From the NCBI RefSeq assembly GCF_001565895.1, contig NZ_LSNE01000003.1, positions 1,144,345-1,182,936 of the forward strand: DNA of 38,592 bases, written 5' to 3'. Origin of the DNA: Paraglaciecola hydrolytica (GTDB taxonomy: Bacteria > Pseudomonadota > Gammaproteobacteria > Enterobacterales > Alteromonadaceae). Position 1 is the stretch's first letter. Each line of letters starts with the position of its first letter. A program made the position numbers and the translations under genes. Below the pieces are notes generated by a model. It saw only the letters and a program-made list of their open reading frames with translations, had not been told where the DNA came from and made no database searches. Below, in pieces: positions 24,701 to 32,815 of this stretch.

Positions 24701-26926
24701 TTATTTGCTGGTGTGGGTAAAACTACCATCCCAATCATCAGGGGGTGGCTCTTGCAAAAAGTGCTGAATGCGTTGCTCGTACAATGCAATCAAATGCCTA
24801 TTGCTAAAGTCAGGACTTAACGTTGATAACTCAGCCTGGGCCTGGGTAAACTGCCGTGAAAAATAACATTCCAATATGTGATTAAAATCGTTACAAGCCT
24901 TTTGTTGCGTTTGACTTAAATGCACGGCTAAAGGTGAGTAGATAGTCACAGGCGCGTCTTTTCCTTTTACTTTAACTTTATCAATTAACAAATAACTAAA
25001 GTCCTGCGCTTGTGCGCGGGTAAATTCACCAACTAAAATATCTACCCCATAAAACTTGGTTAAGCCCTCTAAACGTGAGCCCAAATTAACCGCATCACCA
25101 ATCACGGTATAACTACGGCGAAAGTCTGAGCCCATATCACCCACGTTCATTTCACCGGTATTAATACCAATGCCAATATGAGCAAGCGGTTTGTTTTGTG
25201 CCACAAAAGTCAGGTTTAAGGTTTCCAGTTCTTGCAACATACTAAAAGCCGCCGCCACCGCTTTATTGGCATGTTGCGGCTCATCTAAAGGAGCCCCCCA
25301 AAATGCCATTACCATATCACCAACATATTTATCGATAGTGCCATCACCTTCCAATATGCAGCGGGTAATAGGTGAAAAAAACTGGTTAAGCCACAGTTTG
25401 AGCTCACCGGCTGTCATGGTTTCAGAAATTGACGTAAAACCACGGATATCGCTAAACAATACCGATAGCTCTTTTTTCTCACCAGCCAAGGTCACTGACT
25501 CAGGGTTTTGCAAAATACGGTCAATATGGGCAGGAGGAACGTACTGATCAAATACCGCTTTTACCTGACGGCGTTTTTTATTTTCCAGAAAAAATCCACT
25601 GCTTATATAAAAGACAGCCAATAACAAGGTCAGTAATAAAACACTGAATAAGGGCAAATAGATAAAAAATTGATACCACAACAACAGATTCACACCAATC
25701 ACCACGACTAGCAGTAATAAGGCAAAAACACTGGTAACCAAGGGGCTACGTTCACCCAACAAACATAAACATAAGATGCCGATAACTAATAATTGCAGCA
25801 ACATTACCTCTGCCCACCAATCTGGTTGATGAGGGATAAATTGTGGTGCAATTAAGGCATCAAATACTGTGGCGTGTATTTCCACCCCAGGAAAACCCAA
25901 AGCCACTGGTGTGGCCCGTAAATCCGCTAAGCCGGTGGCAGAAGTACCCACAAAAACGACCGCCTGATCAAAACGTTGATCTTGAATTTCATCATTTAAT
26001 ATTGCGGCAGCAGAGGTATAAGGATAAGTGCGAGCTTGCCCTCGAAACGGTACAAAAATCTTCGCCTGATTATCCGTCGCAACCCAAGTATTGCCGATAC
26101 GCAGACCCTGTAAATAGGCTTGCTTAGATAGATTTTGCCAAGTAGGGATCACCTGTTCAATTAGGCTATAAACCCTGAATGCTTCCAGCGCCAAAGACGG
26201 ATAGAGCTGGCCATCAAGTTCAGCAATTAGCGCCACTCTTCTGACAAAACCATCGGCGTCTTCAAACGAGTTCATATAGCCCTGACCTGCAACTACCTCC
26301 GCCAATGATGGTAATAAACCCGCGTAACCAGAATATTGTGGAACACCAGTGATAGCCTCTATTTGGGTTTGTGCCACGCCATCAGCAGATAATACACCGA
26401 CCCGTAACGCTTGCAGGGTTTTACTGTCTTTATCTTGATGTAATAAAACCGAAAGCACAGCTTCAGTATTGGCAAGGGCGGTAACAAACTGTTGATCATA
26501 GTCAAACTGCTGCAATAGCATTTCGCGTTGATGCTGTGCCAGTTCTTGCTCTAAACTGGCTAACACCGCAACTGCTGGGTTAATTTGTGGCTCAGCAAAC
26601 AACACGTCATAACTGATCACTATGGCACCCAGCGCAGTGAGTTTTTGTGTTAGTTCAGCAAAAATCTCCCGTGACCATGGCATACGACCAATATTAGCTA
26701 GGCTGAATTCATCAATATCAACAATTTGGATATTAGTAACACTGGCGGGCCAAGGAGGCAGTCGTTTGACTTTTAGATCATAAATCAAACCGTCTATGCG
26801 CTCACGAGGGAGTTGAAAAAATGAGACTTCCAACAACTGAAAAAGCAAGACTGCCACCAACATCAGCGTGGGAACAAAGTATCTCAAGCTGCGTTTTAGT
26901 TTTTTAACCAACAAATGGGAGGGCAA
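24701..26926 (-). CDS. CHASE2-domain class III adenylate cyclase
   Basis: A 741-residue sensor cyclase. A membrane segment (about 17-33) precedes a periplasmic CHASE2 domain (about 35-365), three more membrane segments follow (about 372-392, 397-417, 421-443), then a cytosolic cyclase domain (about 485-665). Catalytic metal ligands are Asp493 (FSDIRGF) and Asp537 (DKYVGD); Lys533 and Thr607 (SYTVIGDAVN) fit ATP rather than GTP, and Asn614/Arg618 are the transition-state pair, so it should make cAMP. A helical C-terminal tail ends the protein. The start is a TTG at 26926 with GGGGGG 5 nt upstream; no ATG is available. It lies 60 nt downstream of the multidomain lipoprotein and is probably the last gene of that operon. 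CHASE2 cyclases next to FecR-domain proteins are a known association. Confidence 0.92.
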   Translation of the reverse strand: MPSHLLVKKLKRSLRYFVPTLMLVAVLLFQLLEVSFFQLPRERIDGLIYDLKVKRLPPWPASVTNIQIVDIDEFSLANIGRMPWSREIFAELTQKLTALGAIVISYDVLFAEPQINPAVAVLASLEQELAQHQREMLLQQFDYDQQFVTALANTEAVLSVLLHQDKDSKTLQALRVGVLSADGVAQTQIEAITGVPQYSGYAGLLPSLAEVVAGQGYMNSFEDADGFVRRVALIAELDGQLYPSLALEAFRVYSLIEQVIPTWQNLSKQAYLQGLRIGNTWVATDNQAKIFVPFRGQARTYPYTSAAAILNDEIQDQRFDQAVVFVGTSATGLADLRATPVALGFPGVEIHATVFDALIAPQFIPHQPDWWAEVMLLQLLVIGILCLCLLGERSPLVTSVFALLLLVVVIGVNLLLWYQFFIYLPLFSVLLLTLLLAVFYISSGFFLENKKRRQVKAVFDQYVPPAHIDRILQNPESVTLAGEKKELSVLFSDIRGFTSISETMTAGELKLWLNQFFSPITRCILEGDGTIDKYVGDMVMAFWGAPLDEPQHANKAVAAAFSMLQELETLNLTFVAQNKPLAHIGIGINTGEMNVGDMGSDFRRSYTVIGDAVNLGSRLEGLTKFYGVDILVGEFTRAQAQDFSYLLIDKVKVKGKDAPVTIYSPLAVHLSQTQQKACNDFNHILECYFSRQFTQAQAELSTLSPDFSNRHLIALYEQRIQHFLQEPPPDDWDGSFTHTSK

Positions 26927-26986
26927 TTAAGCCCCCCTTATCAGTATTGAAAGCCAACTTATAGCCTTAAAGGGGATCAACAAAGC

Positions 26987-29900
26987 TTAGTTACCTTGCC
27001 CTAAAACTTCTACCGTCAAAGTAACGGTGGCTTGGCCAACTTTGCCACTATGGTCACTCAACTGATAAACAAAACTATCTTCACCAACAAAACCACTCGT
27101 TGGTGTATAAACAAAACTACCATCCAGATTTAAGCTAAGTGTGCCGTGTTGAACAGAGCTTACAACTGTGGCTACTAAGTTAGGTAATTTTCCTTTATTA
27201 CTAAATTCCAGCTCATAAATGGGTGATGAAGAGGTATTTTTAACCAACCATAAACGATCAGAGTTAGCATTGAGTGCTAATCCACTGACACCGGAGATAC
27301 CTTGAGGTAGAGCTAAACGTCTAACGACCTTACCCTCTGGGGTATACTCGATAATGTTGTTATCAATACTGCTCACTAGATATAGGTTACCTGTCTGGCT
27401 ATTAATATCTAAATCACCATAACTGACATTAAACTGGGAGCCACTGGCGTTTAACAAAAAGCTCGATATTACTGCTCCACTGTGAGGATCAATTTCAGCC
27501 ACCAAATTACCCATGCCCTGGCCAGGCACATTGTCTTGTAACAAGAAAAACGTGCGAGTAATGGGGTTATAAGCGCCGCCAACTACATGGCTATTGCCAA
27601 ATGCCGTATTAAGCTGAGCTATTACAGTATTAGTTTTAGGATCCACCGCATAGATTTCAGTTTCAGCAGTTTCACCATTGATAATCAATAAGCTTCCCTG
27701 AGGCACCGGGGTATTAGCCAGACTGAGCGCTTCTGGTGCAATATCCATATCGGCATCATTGGCGCCCTCACCTTGCCAGTCCAAAGTGGTAAGTACCTGC
27801 CCCGCTCTGTCTAATACCGAAATGGCGGAACCAAACCCCGAATAGACATATAGGTGTTGGCGATACTCATCCACCGCTATGGCAATAGGTTGACTAAAGG
27901 TGGTAACAATTTGATTTCTGATCGCCAAACTATCACCCACAAGTGGCATATCAGGATCATTATCATTGGCTAACACTCCTGGGACACCCACAGCTAAAGC
28001 CTGATCACTAGTCGCTTGAAACTGATCGTCTAAGGCGACAGGTTCATCTGAAAAATCAATAGTCGCGTAACCTGATACGATGAAATCTAATCTATCCAGT
28101 GGCCCTGTATCACTGGAATTAGCGGTTAAGCCTACATTGCCAATACTGCACTGTTGGTTATTAGGTAAGCCCTGACATACCTGTTGGTTGGTCACATAAG
28201 CACCAAAATTACGTAAGGTAGAAAAACCAGGCACAGGATAAGAAGATTTAATCACACCACCGCTAGCAGGAAATAAACTCAATTCAAACAAGGCGTCACC
28301 TACGCTGGCAAACGTTATTTGGTTACTTCCTGCTGAAACAGAGCGAGCAACTACAGGTGAATTACCCACACCGCCATAACTCATAATAAAGGCATAAGTA
28401 CCACCTTGACCGGGTTGATTGCCGCTGCCAGCACTCTCGACATATTCACCTTCCATCGAGCACACCGTATCGATAACTTGCAAACAATCACCAATGCGAT
28501 ACAAACCAGAGCCTATGCCGTTACCAGGGGTGGTTTCACCTACACCTATATACAAAAACTCACCTTTGATGTTGAGAGAGTCACCGGTCAAATCGTTTGG
28601 CACGGCCTGCACATCAATACTTACTGTTGCAGTGTCAGTTTCGCCAGCAGGGTCGGATATTTCATAACTAAAGGTCACTAAACCTACATAACCACTAGGC
28701 GGGAAATAAGTAAAACTGCCGTCAGTACCAAGGGTAAGAGTACCCGTATTAGGTCCACTCACTGGCTGAGTATTAACCGTAATAACATCCCCATTAGGAT
28801 CTTCGTCATTGACTAACAAACCGCTGCTTTTTTTGATATCCAGGCCGGTATTTTGATATATCGGAAAACTGTCATCATTAGCAACAGGTGGCAGGTTATT
28901 AATGGATATAACGATTGATACATTGCCCGTGGCAGTGCCCCCGTTACCATCTGAGACCTCATACTCCACGGTATCTTGCCCCACATAACCAGTGTCAGGG
29001 GTGTAGGTCAGACTATTGTCATTTTCTATCACCACTGTGCCATTTTGCGCACTGGCCTGCGACACTGACAAACTATCACCGTCGGGATCCTGATCATTAC
29101 TCAGCACATCAATATTAACTGGGGTATCAAGTAACGTAGCAGCGGAATCATCACTGACCACCGGATCATCGTTAACAGGCGTGACCTGCACAATTATCTG
29201 GGCACTATCGGTTAAACCTAAGGTGTCGCGAATGACATAATCAATTACCACCTGACCGTTAAAATTAGCTAGCGGTATATAATCAATATTTACACCATTG
29301 AGGCTCGCCTGACCTGAACTCGCTAAAGCCGAGACCAATGAAATGTTATCGCCTTCAGGATCACTATCATTATCTAAAGGAGCAAAGCTGGCGCTGTCGT
29401 CTTCCAACATTGTCTCTGCATCATCAACCGCTTGAGGTGGGTTATTGGGTATAGTACTGTTGGGTGCAATCACCAATCCTTGGCTAAAAGCACTCTCGCC
29501 ACTGCCATCCACTCCGACCAACACTACATAATAAGTATGTGCAGCATTAAGATTAGTGAATGAAACCGAGGTACCACTTAAGGCTAATCGCGCTTGACCT
29601 TCAGACAGTTGCAAATAATTGTGTTGCCCTACTCCACTTTGCCCTGCAAGGTATAAGTTGTAACGCAGCAATTGGGAATTTGCATTCCAACTCAAATCAA
29701 TAGTGCTGCCATCCGCACTGCGGGTATATTGCAAACCACTTAACTGCTGGGGCTGCCAATCAACTGTCAAACTCGCAACTTGCTGTTGAGTATCGGTTTG
29801 GTCTGTTACCCACAATCCCAATACTAATGGCCCAGCGTTGGCCACATAAGCGCCAGGGTAAATACCGCTATACATGGCCGAGTGTTCATTGCCTGAGCAA

Positions 29901-30181
29901 CTCGTATTTGAACTACACAATACATGGCGAGATGATCCCGCATTAAAGCTGATTGCTACGGACTTTAAGCCGTCCAAATCACTGACTTTTATATCCAGTA
30001 ATAAATTACCTGCAACCACTTCATTATTAATAGGCGCTAAAAAACCACCCACGCTATCACTGGTTGATTTAGCTAAACGAGCATTACTAATTTCTGCGGG
30101 CGACTCACTACTCCCCCCACAGGCCAATAAACTTAAGGCAAAGATACAAGGTACTATCTTATGTAGCAGCATGTTCATCAT
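26987..30181 (-). CDS. Multidomain lipoprotein with cadherin-like repeats and an inserted beta-propeller-like region
   Basis: A 1064-residue exported protein. Lipobox LLAC puts Cys21 at the mature N-terminus, with Gly at +2, so outer-membrane sorting. Then: Ig-like region (about 45-142), fibronectin III-like (146-240), three cadherin-like/Big_9 domains (248-335, 339-427, 431-525; NDxDPxGD motifs suggest calcium binding), an unassigned region with four cysteines (527-713), and a fourth cadherin-like domain split into 714-754 and 1001-1058 by about 245 residues of beta-propeller-like repeats (AIAVDEYRQHLYVYSGFGSA, DLDINSQTGNLYLVSS, GLALNANSDRLWLV). Three in-frame ATGs (30181, 30178, 30172) follow AAGGAG; spacing favours 30178. 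Only 5 nt separate it from the FecR gene upstream. Probably an adhesin or surface protein; function not known. Confidence 0.85.
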   Translation of the reverse strand: MMNMLLHKIVPCIFALSLLACGGSSESPAEISNARLAKSTSDSVGGFLAPINNEVVAGNLLLDIKVSDLDGLKSVAISFNAGSSRHVLCSSNTSCSGNEHSAMYSGIYPGAYVANAGPLVLGLWVTDQTDTQQQVASLTVDWQPQQLSGLQYTRSADGSTIDLSWNANSQLLRYNLYLAGQSGVGQHNYLQLSEGQARLALSGTSVSFTNLNAAHTYYVVLVGVDGSGESAFSQGLVIAPNSTIPNNPPQAVDDAETMLEDDSASFAPLDNDSDPEGDNISLVSALASSGQASLNGVNIDYIPLANFNGQVVIDYVIRDTLGLTDSAQIIVQVTPVNDDPVVSDDSAATLLDTPVNIDVLSNDQDPDGDSLSVSQASAQNGTVVIENDNSLTYTPDTGYVGQDTVEYEVSDGNGGTATGNVSIVISINNLPPVANDDSFPIYQNTGLDIKKSSGLLVNDEDPNGDVITVNTQPVSGPNTGTLTLGTDGSFTYFPPSGYVGLVTFSYEISDPAGETDTATVSIDVQAVPNDLTGDSLNIKGEFLYIGVGETTPGNGIGSGLYRIGDCLQVIDTVCSMEGEYVESAGSGNQPGQGGTYAFIMSYGGVGNSPVVARSVSAGSNQITFASVGDALFELSLFPASGGVIKSSYPVPGFSTLRNFGAYVTNQQVCQGLPNNQQCSIGNVGLTANSSDTGPLDRLDFIVSGYATIDFSDEPVALDDQFQATSDQALAVGVPGVLANDNDPDMPLVGDSLAIRNQIVTTFSQPIAIAVDEYRQHLYVYSGFGSAISVLDRAGQVLTTLDWQGEGANDADMDIAPEALSLANTPVPQGSLLIINGETAETEIYAVDPKTNTVIAQLNTAFGNSHVVGGAYNPITRTFFLLQDNVPGQGMGNLVAEIDPHSGAVISSFLLNASGSQFNVSYGDLDINSQTGNLYLVSSIDNNIIEYTPEGKVVRRLALPQGISGVSGLALNANSDRLWLVKNTSSSPIYELEFSNKGKLPNLVATVVSSVQHGTLSLNLDGSFVYTPTSGFVGEDSFVYQLSDHSGKVGQATVTLTVEVLGQGN

Positions 30182-30186
30182 TCTCC

Positions 30187-31389
30187 TTAAGGTTTAAGCT
30201 GGCGTAAAACAAAAGAACCGGACGCTTCAGTATTGCTCGCGCTGCTGTCATATAATGCAATATTACCCAGCACGCCTTGAGCTTGATCAATTAACAACGC
30301 TTCAATTGAACCACTGGCGAGATTGTTACCGTGGGACGCAAAGTTAACTGACAAATCTAAAACACTGTCTCGAACGATACCGTCAAAGGCGGCAAACCAT
30401 TCCCCCCCCGCATCCGTAAAAGACAAATTACCTGTGGGCACTCGTGCGCTATCAAAATTGATCGACATAGATATATTAAAATCATTAATCTCCCCCAAAC
30501 TGCTACTAACAGAGTGTTGGTCAAGTTGATCAAACACCGCCAACCCTTGACGACTCACATCAGCGGGTAACCACGTTGCGGCGAGTCGATCATTATCGAT
30601 ATATCTTTGACTATTAAGTTTGCTCAGATAAATGCTGTCATCAGCTTGTTTGCTTGAAAATGCAGGCAATGCAGCCGCAAAACCCGCGTCAGCTAATTCA
30701 ATAGGTACTTGCTCGTATAGATCACGACTATAACCACTGGAAAATGCCAAGGGAGTTTGTAATAAAAATTCAACCGAGCCATCTGCTCTGACGATGGCAA
30801 ACTTGTGAGGTAACAGTGGTCCTAAAGAAAAACTCTGACCTAAGGTACCTGCCGTTACTTTAATATCGATAATGCCTTTCCAACCAGCTAAATATAAATC
30901 ACCTTCTATTAACTCAGCTTCATAATGGGTACCACGTACACCGATACTGGCCACTGGAGTGACTAACTTGTAATTATCCGGTGTTTGCTGCAAGGCACCA
31001 GTCACGGTTTTTAATCCACCTTTTAACAAAGACATACTGATCGTGCCTTGTTCAGTTTGTGCATCAAACTCATAACTAACAATCGACAGTTCGCTTGAGG
31101 CCTGCATCGACAGCAGTCCGCCATCGATCATACGTAACTGGGTAGCACTTTGTTGTCCAGTGGTGACCAAATCGGTGTTATAAACGGCTGAACGTCTGGC
31201 CAAAGCACGCTTTTGTTGATCTGTCAGCGCCACTACCTCACCTTGCGCCATAATCGCCTTGCCAGCGGTGGTTGACTGCGTTTGCCCCAAAGCACCAAAA
31301 CTGACCAACAAGCCTAGGCTAGCCCAAGTTAGTAATGAACTAAAACCAAATGCAGACTGCATTAAAACTGATAACGAGCGCCAATCCAT
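30187..31389 (-). CDS. Exported FecR-domain protein with C-terminal small-barrel-like domain
   Basis: A 400-residue exported protein. A signal peptide (about 1-35, ending FGALGQ) leads to a FecR domain (about 43-176) with the typical LVTPVASIGVRGTHYEAEL and LKGGLKTVTG segments. There is no anti-sigma N-terminal part, so this is the periplasmic/cell-surface type of FecR protein, not the FecI regulator. The last 100 residues (about 300-396) alternate glycine-rich turns and strands (PTGNLSFTDAGGEWFAAFDG, LDLSVNFASHGNNLASGSI, ASGSFVLRQL), resembling the small beta-barrels found at the end of TbpB-like proteins; this is inference. Start 31389 has CAGGAG 7 nt upstream and overlaps the preceding gene by 28 nt, showing translational coupling. 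Confidence 0.85.
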   Translation of the reverse strand: MDWRSLSVLMQSAFGFSSLLTWASLGLLVSFGALGQTQSTTAGKAIMAQGEVVALTDQQKRALARRSAVYNTDLVTTGQQSATQLRMIDGGLLSMQASSELSIVSYEFDAQTEQGTISMSLLKGGLKTVTGALQQTPDNYKLVTPVASIGVRGTHYEAELIEGDLYLAGWKGIIDIKVTAGTLGQSFSLGPLLPHKFAIVRADGSVEFLLQTPLAFSSGYSRDLYEQVPIELADAGFAAALPAFSSKQADDSIYLSKLNSQRYIDNDRLAATWLPADVSRQGLAVFDQLDQHSVSSSLGEINDFNISMSINFDSARVPTGNLSFTDAGGEWFAAFDGIVRDSVLDLSVNFASHGNNLASGSIEALLIDQAQGVLGNIALYDSSASNTEASGSFVLRQLKP

Positions 31390-32699
31390 AAATTGCTCCT
31401 GTTGTAATCATATAAAGCCAAGTTGCTGCGGTTATCCACCACACTCATTTGTGCCGTTAACAGCCAATCGGCGCGCCACTGATAATGTAAGTCCACAACC
31501 AGTTGCATAAATTTGTCTTCACGAGTTTGTGCAAACAGCGGATGATCTTCCGCGTATTCAGCTTTGAGGTAATCGGCGCTCAGTTTATAGTACCAACGAG
31601 AGGAGAGTTGCTGGGTAAAACTATAACCTGCCCCCAATAACTGCCGCGAATTAAAGTCCATCTGGCTTTCCTGACTTTGTTCATCACCTAGTTTAAGGCT
31701 AAAACGACTTAAGCCAGCAAAAGTTGGCGTTTCAAACCACAGGTTAAACCACAGCTGATCGCGGCTTAATTCAGTAAAATCTGCATAATCCAAACGACCA
31801 AGGGTTAGCTCGCCACCAATGGATGATTGACTAAAAACAGCTTGTCCAGCCTCAATAATTAAACCGTAATAATCTAAAAAACTTTCACCATCGAGCCATA
31901 AAGGGCGATAAAACACACGAGTACCCACATCTTTACCGGCCAATTTGCCGGTATAACCGACAATGGCGTTAAAGTTTGATTTGGACTGAGCCAACTCTTC
32001 GGAATAGCCGGTGTAACTGGCGCCAAGTGAGGTATACCAACGGGATGTTTGAGTAAGCGGGGCCACATAACTAAACTGCGCATTGAGATCATAAAAACTA
32101 CTACTGATTGCCTGACTTTGCTCAAACAATTTAACTTGCCCGAGTAAAGGCACGGTAATAAATTCGTTTTCTATGCCGTTATTAGGGTTCGAATCCTGCC
32201 CCAAGCCAAGTTGCAAAGTATTGTGCCAACCTGAGTTATCGTTACTTTGACGACGTTCGATGGCCCTTATGTTTTGTTCAACTACGTTTTGCATTTCAGG
32301 CGACATTTTTTGCAAAGCAAGATGGTTAAATTCCACCTCTGCGGCGGCTAAATTACCCAGTTCATAATAACAAGTGGCCAGCGCAAATCTGGCAGAAACT
32401 GTTTGTGGCTGAACCTGCACCACCCGCTCTAAAGCATAGACCGCAAGATTACAATTATCTGTTGCTTTAGCGGCTAAACCAAAAGCGAGATCAAAATCTG
32501 CTTCGCCTTCTAGTTCATTTTGCTTAGCCTCAGCTAATACATAAGCCTCAGAAATCTGCTGCTTATTTAATAATTCAATGATTTGTTGTGGAATGTCCGA
32601 AGAGGCAAAAGACTTAGCTGTAAGTAACAAACCTACAGCGAATAAACAGCATGAAGTTAAGCATAAACGGTAGTGGTGAGAGCTTGGTTGGCGTTCCAT
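31362..32699 (-). CDS. TPR protein with C-terminal outer-membrane beta-barrel (Slam/DUF560-like)
   Basis: A 445-residue exported protein and first gene of the operon. Signal peptide 1-33 (AKSFA/SS), then TPR-like helices (about 37-150, including ALATCYYELGNLAAAEVEFN), then from about residue 158 a series of amphipathic strands (LQLGLGQDSNPNNGIE, WYTSLGASYTGYSEE and so on) ending in NLWIGARYQF with a C-terminal Phe, the signal for outer-membrane assembly. Short periplasmic TPRs followed by a 14-strand-size barrel of about 290 residues is the plan of Slam/type XI secretion outer-membrane proteins (DUF560). It lies directly upstream of the FecR protein and a large lipoprotein, possible cargo. 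Ribosome binding site weak (GGGTTGAAAAC). Barrel location is firm; secretion function is inferred. Confidence 0.75.
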   Translation of the reverse strand: MERQPSSHHYRLCLTSCCLFAVGLLLTAKSFASSDIPQQIIELLNKQQISEAYVLAEAKQNELEGEADFDLAFGLAAKATDNCNLAVYALERVVQVQPQTVSARFALATCYYELGNLAAAEVEFNHLALQKMSPEMQNVVEQNIRAIERRQSNDNSGWHNTLQLGLGQDSNPNNGIENEFITVPLLGQVKLFEQSQAISSSFYDLNAQFSYVAPLTQTSRWYTSLGASYTGYSEELAQSKSNFNAIVGYTGKLAGKDVGTRVFYRPLWLDGESFLDYYGLIIEAGQAVFSQSSIGGELTLGRLDYADFTELSRDQLWFNLWFETPTFAGLSRFSLKLGDEQSQESQMDFNSRQLLGAGYSFTQQLSSRWYYKLSADYLKAEYAEDHPLFAQTREDKFMQLVVDLHYQWRADWLLTAQMSVVDNRSNLALYDYNRSNLWIGARYQF

Positions 32700-32815
32700 G
32701 TTTTCAACCCAAAAATACGCAATGCCTTGAGTATATAAGGATTTTTACGTACCGCTATATTTATTATTGCTTGTATTTGGCTTTTTTATACAAAACCCCA
32801 AATGGTTAACAATGA

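Noticed and set aside
24626-24820. 64-codon open frame overlapping repeat C and the end of the CHASE2 cyclase
   Set aside because: It consists of repeat sequence and antisense of a real gene; no start signal supports it.
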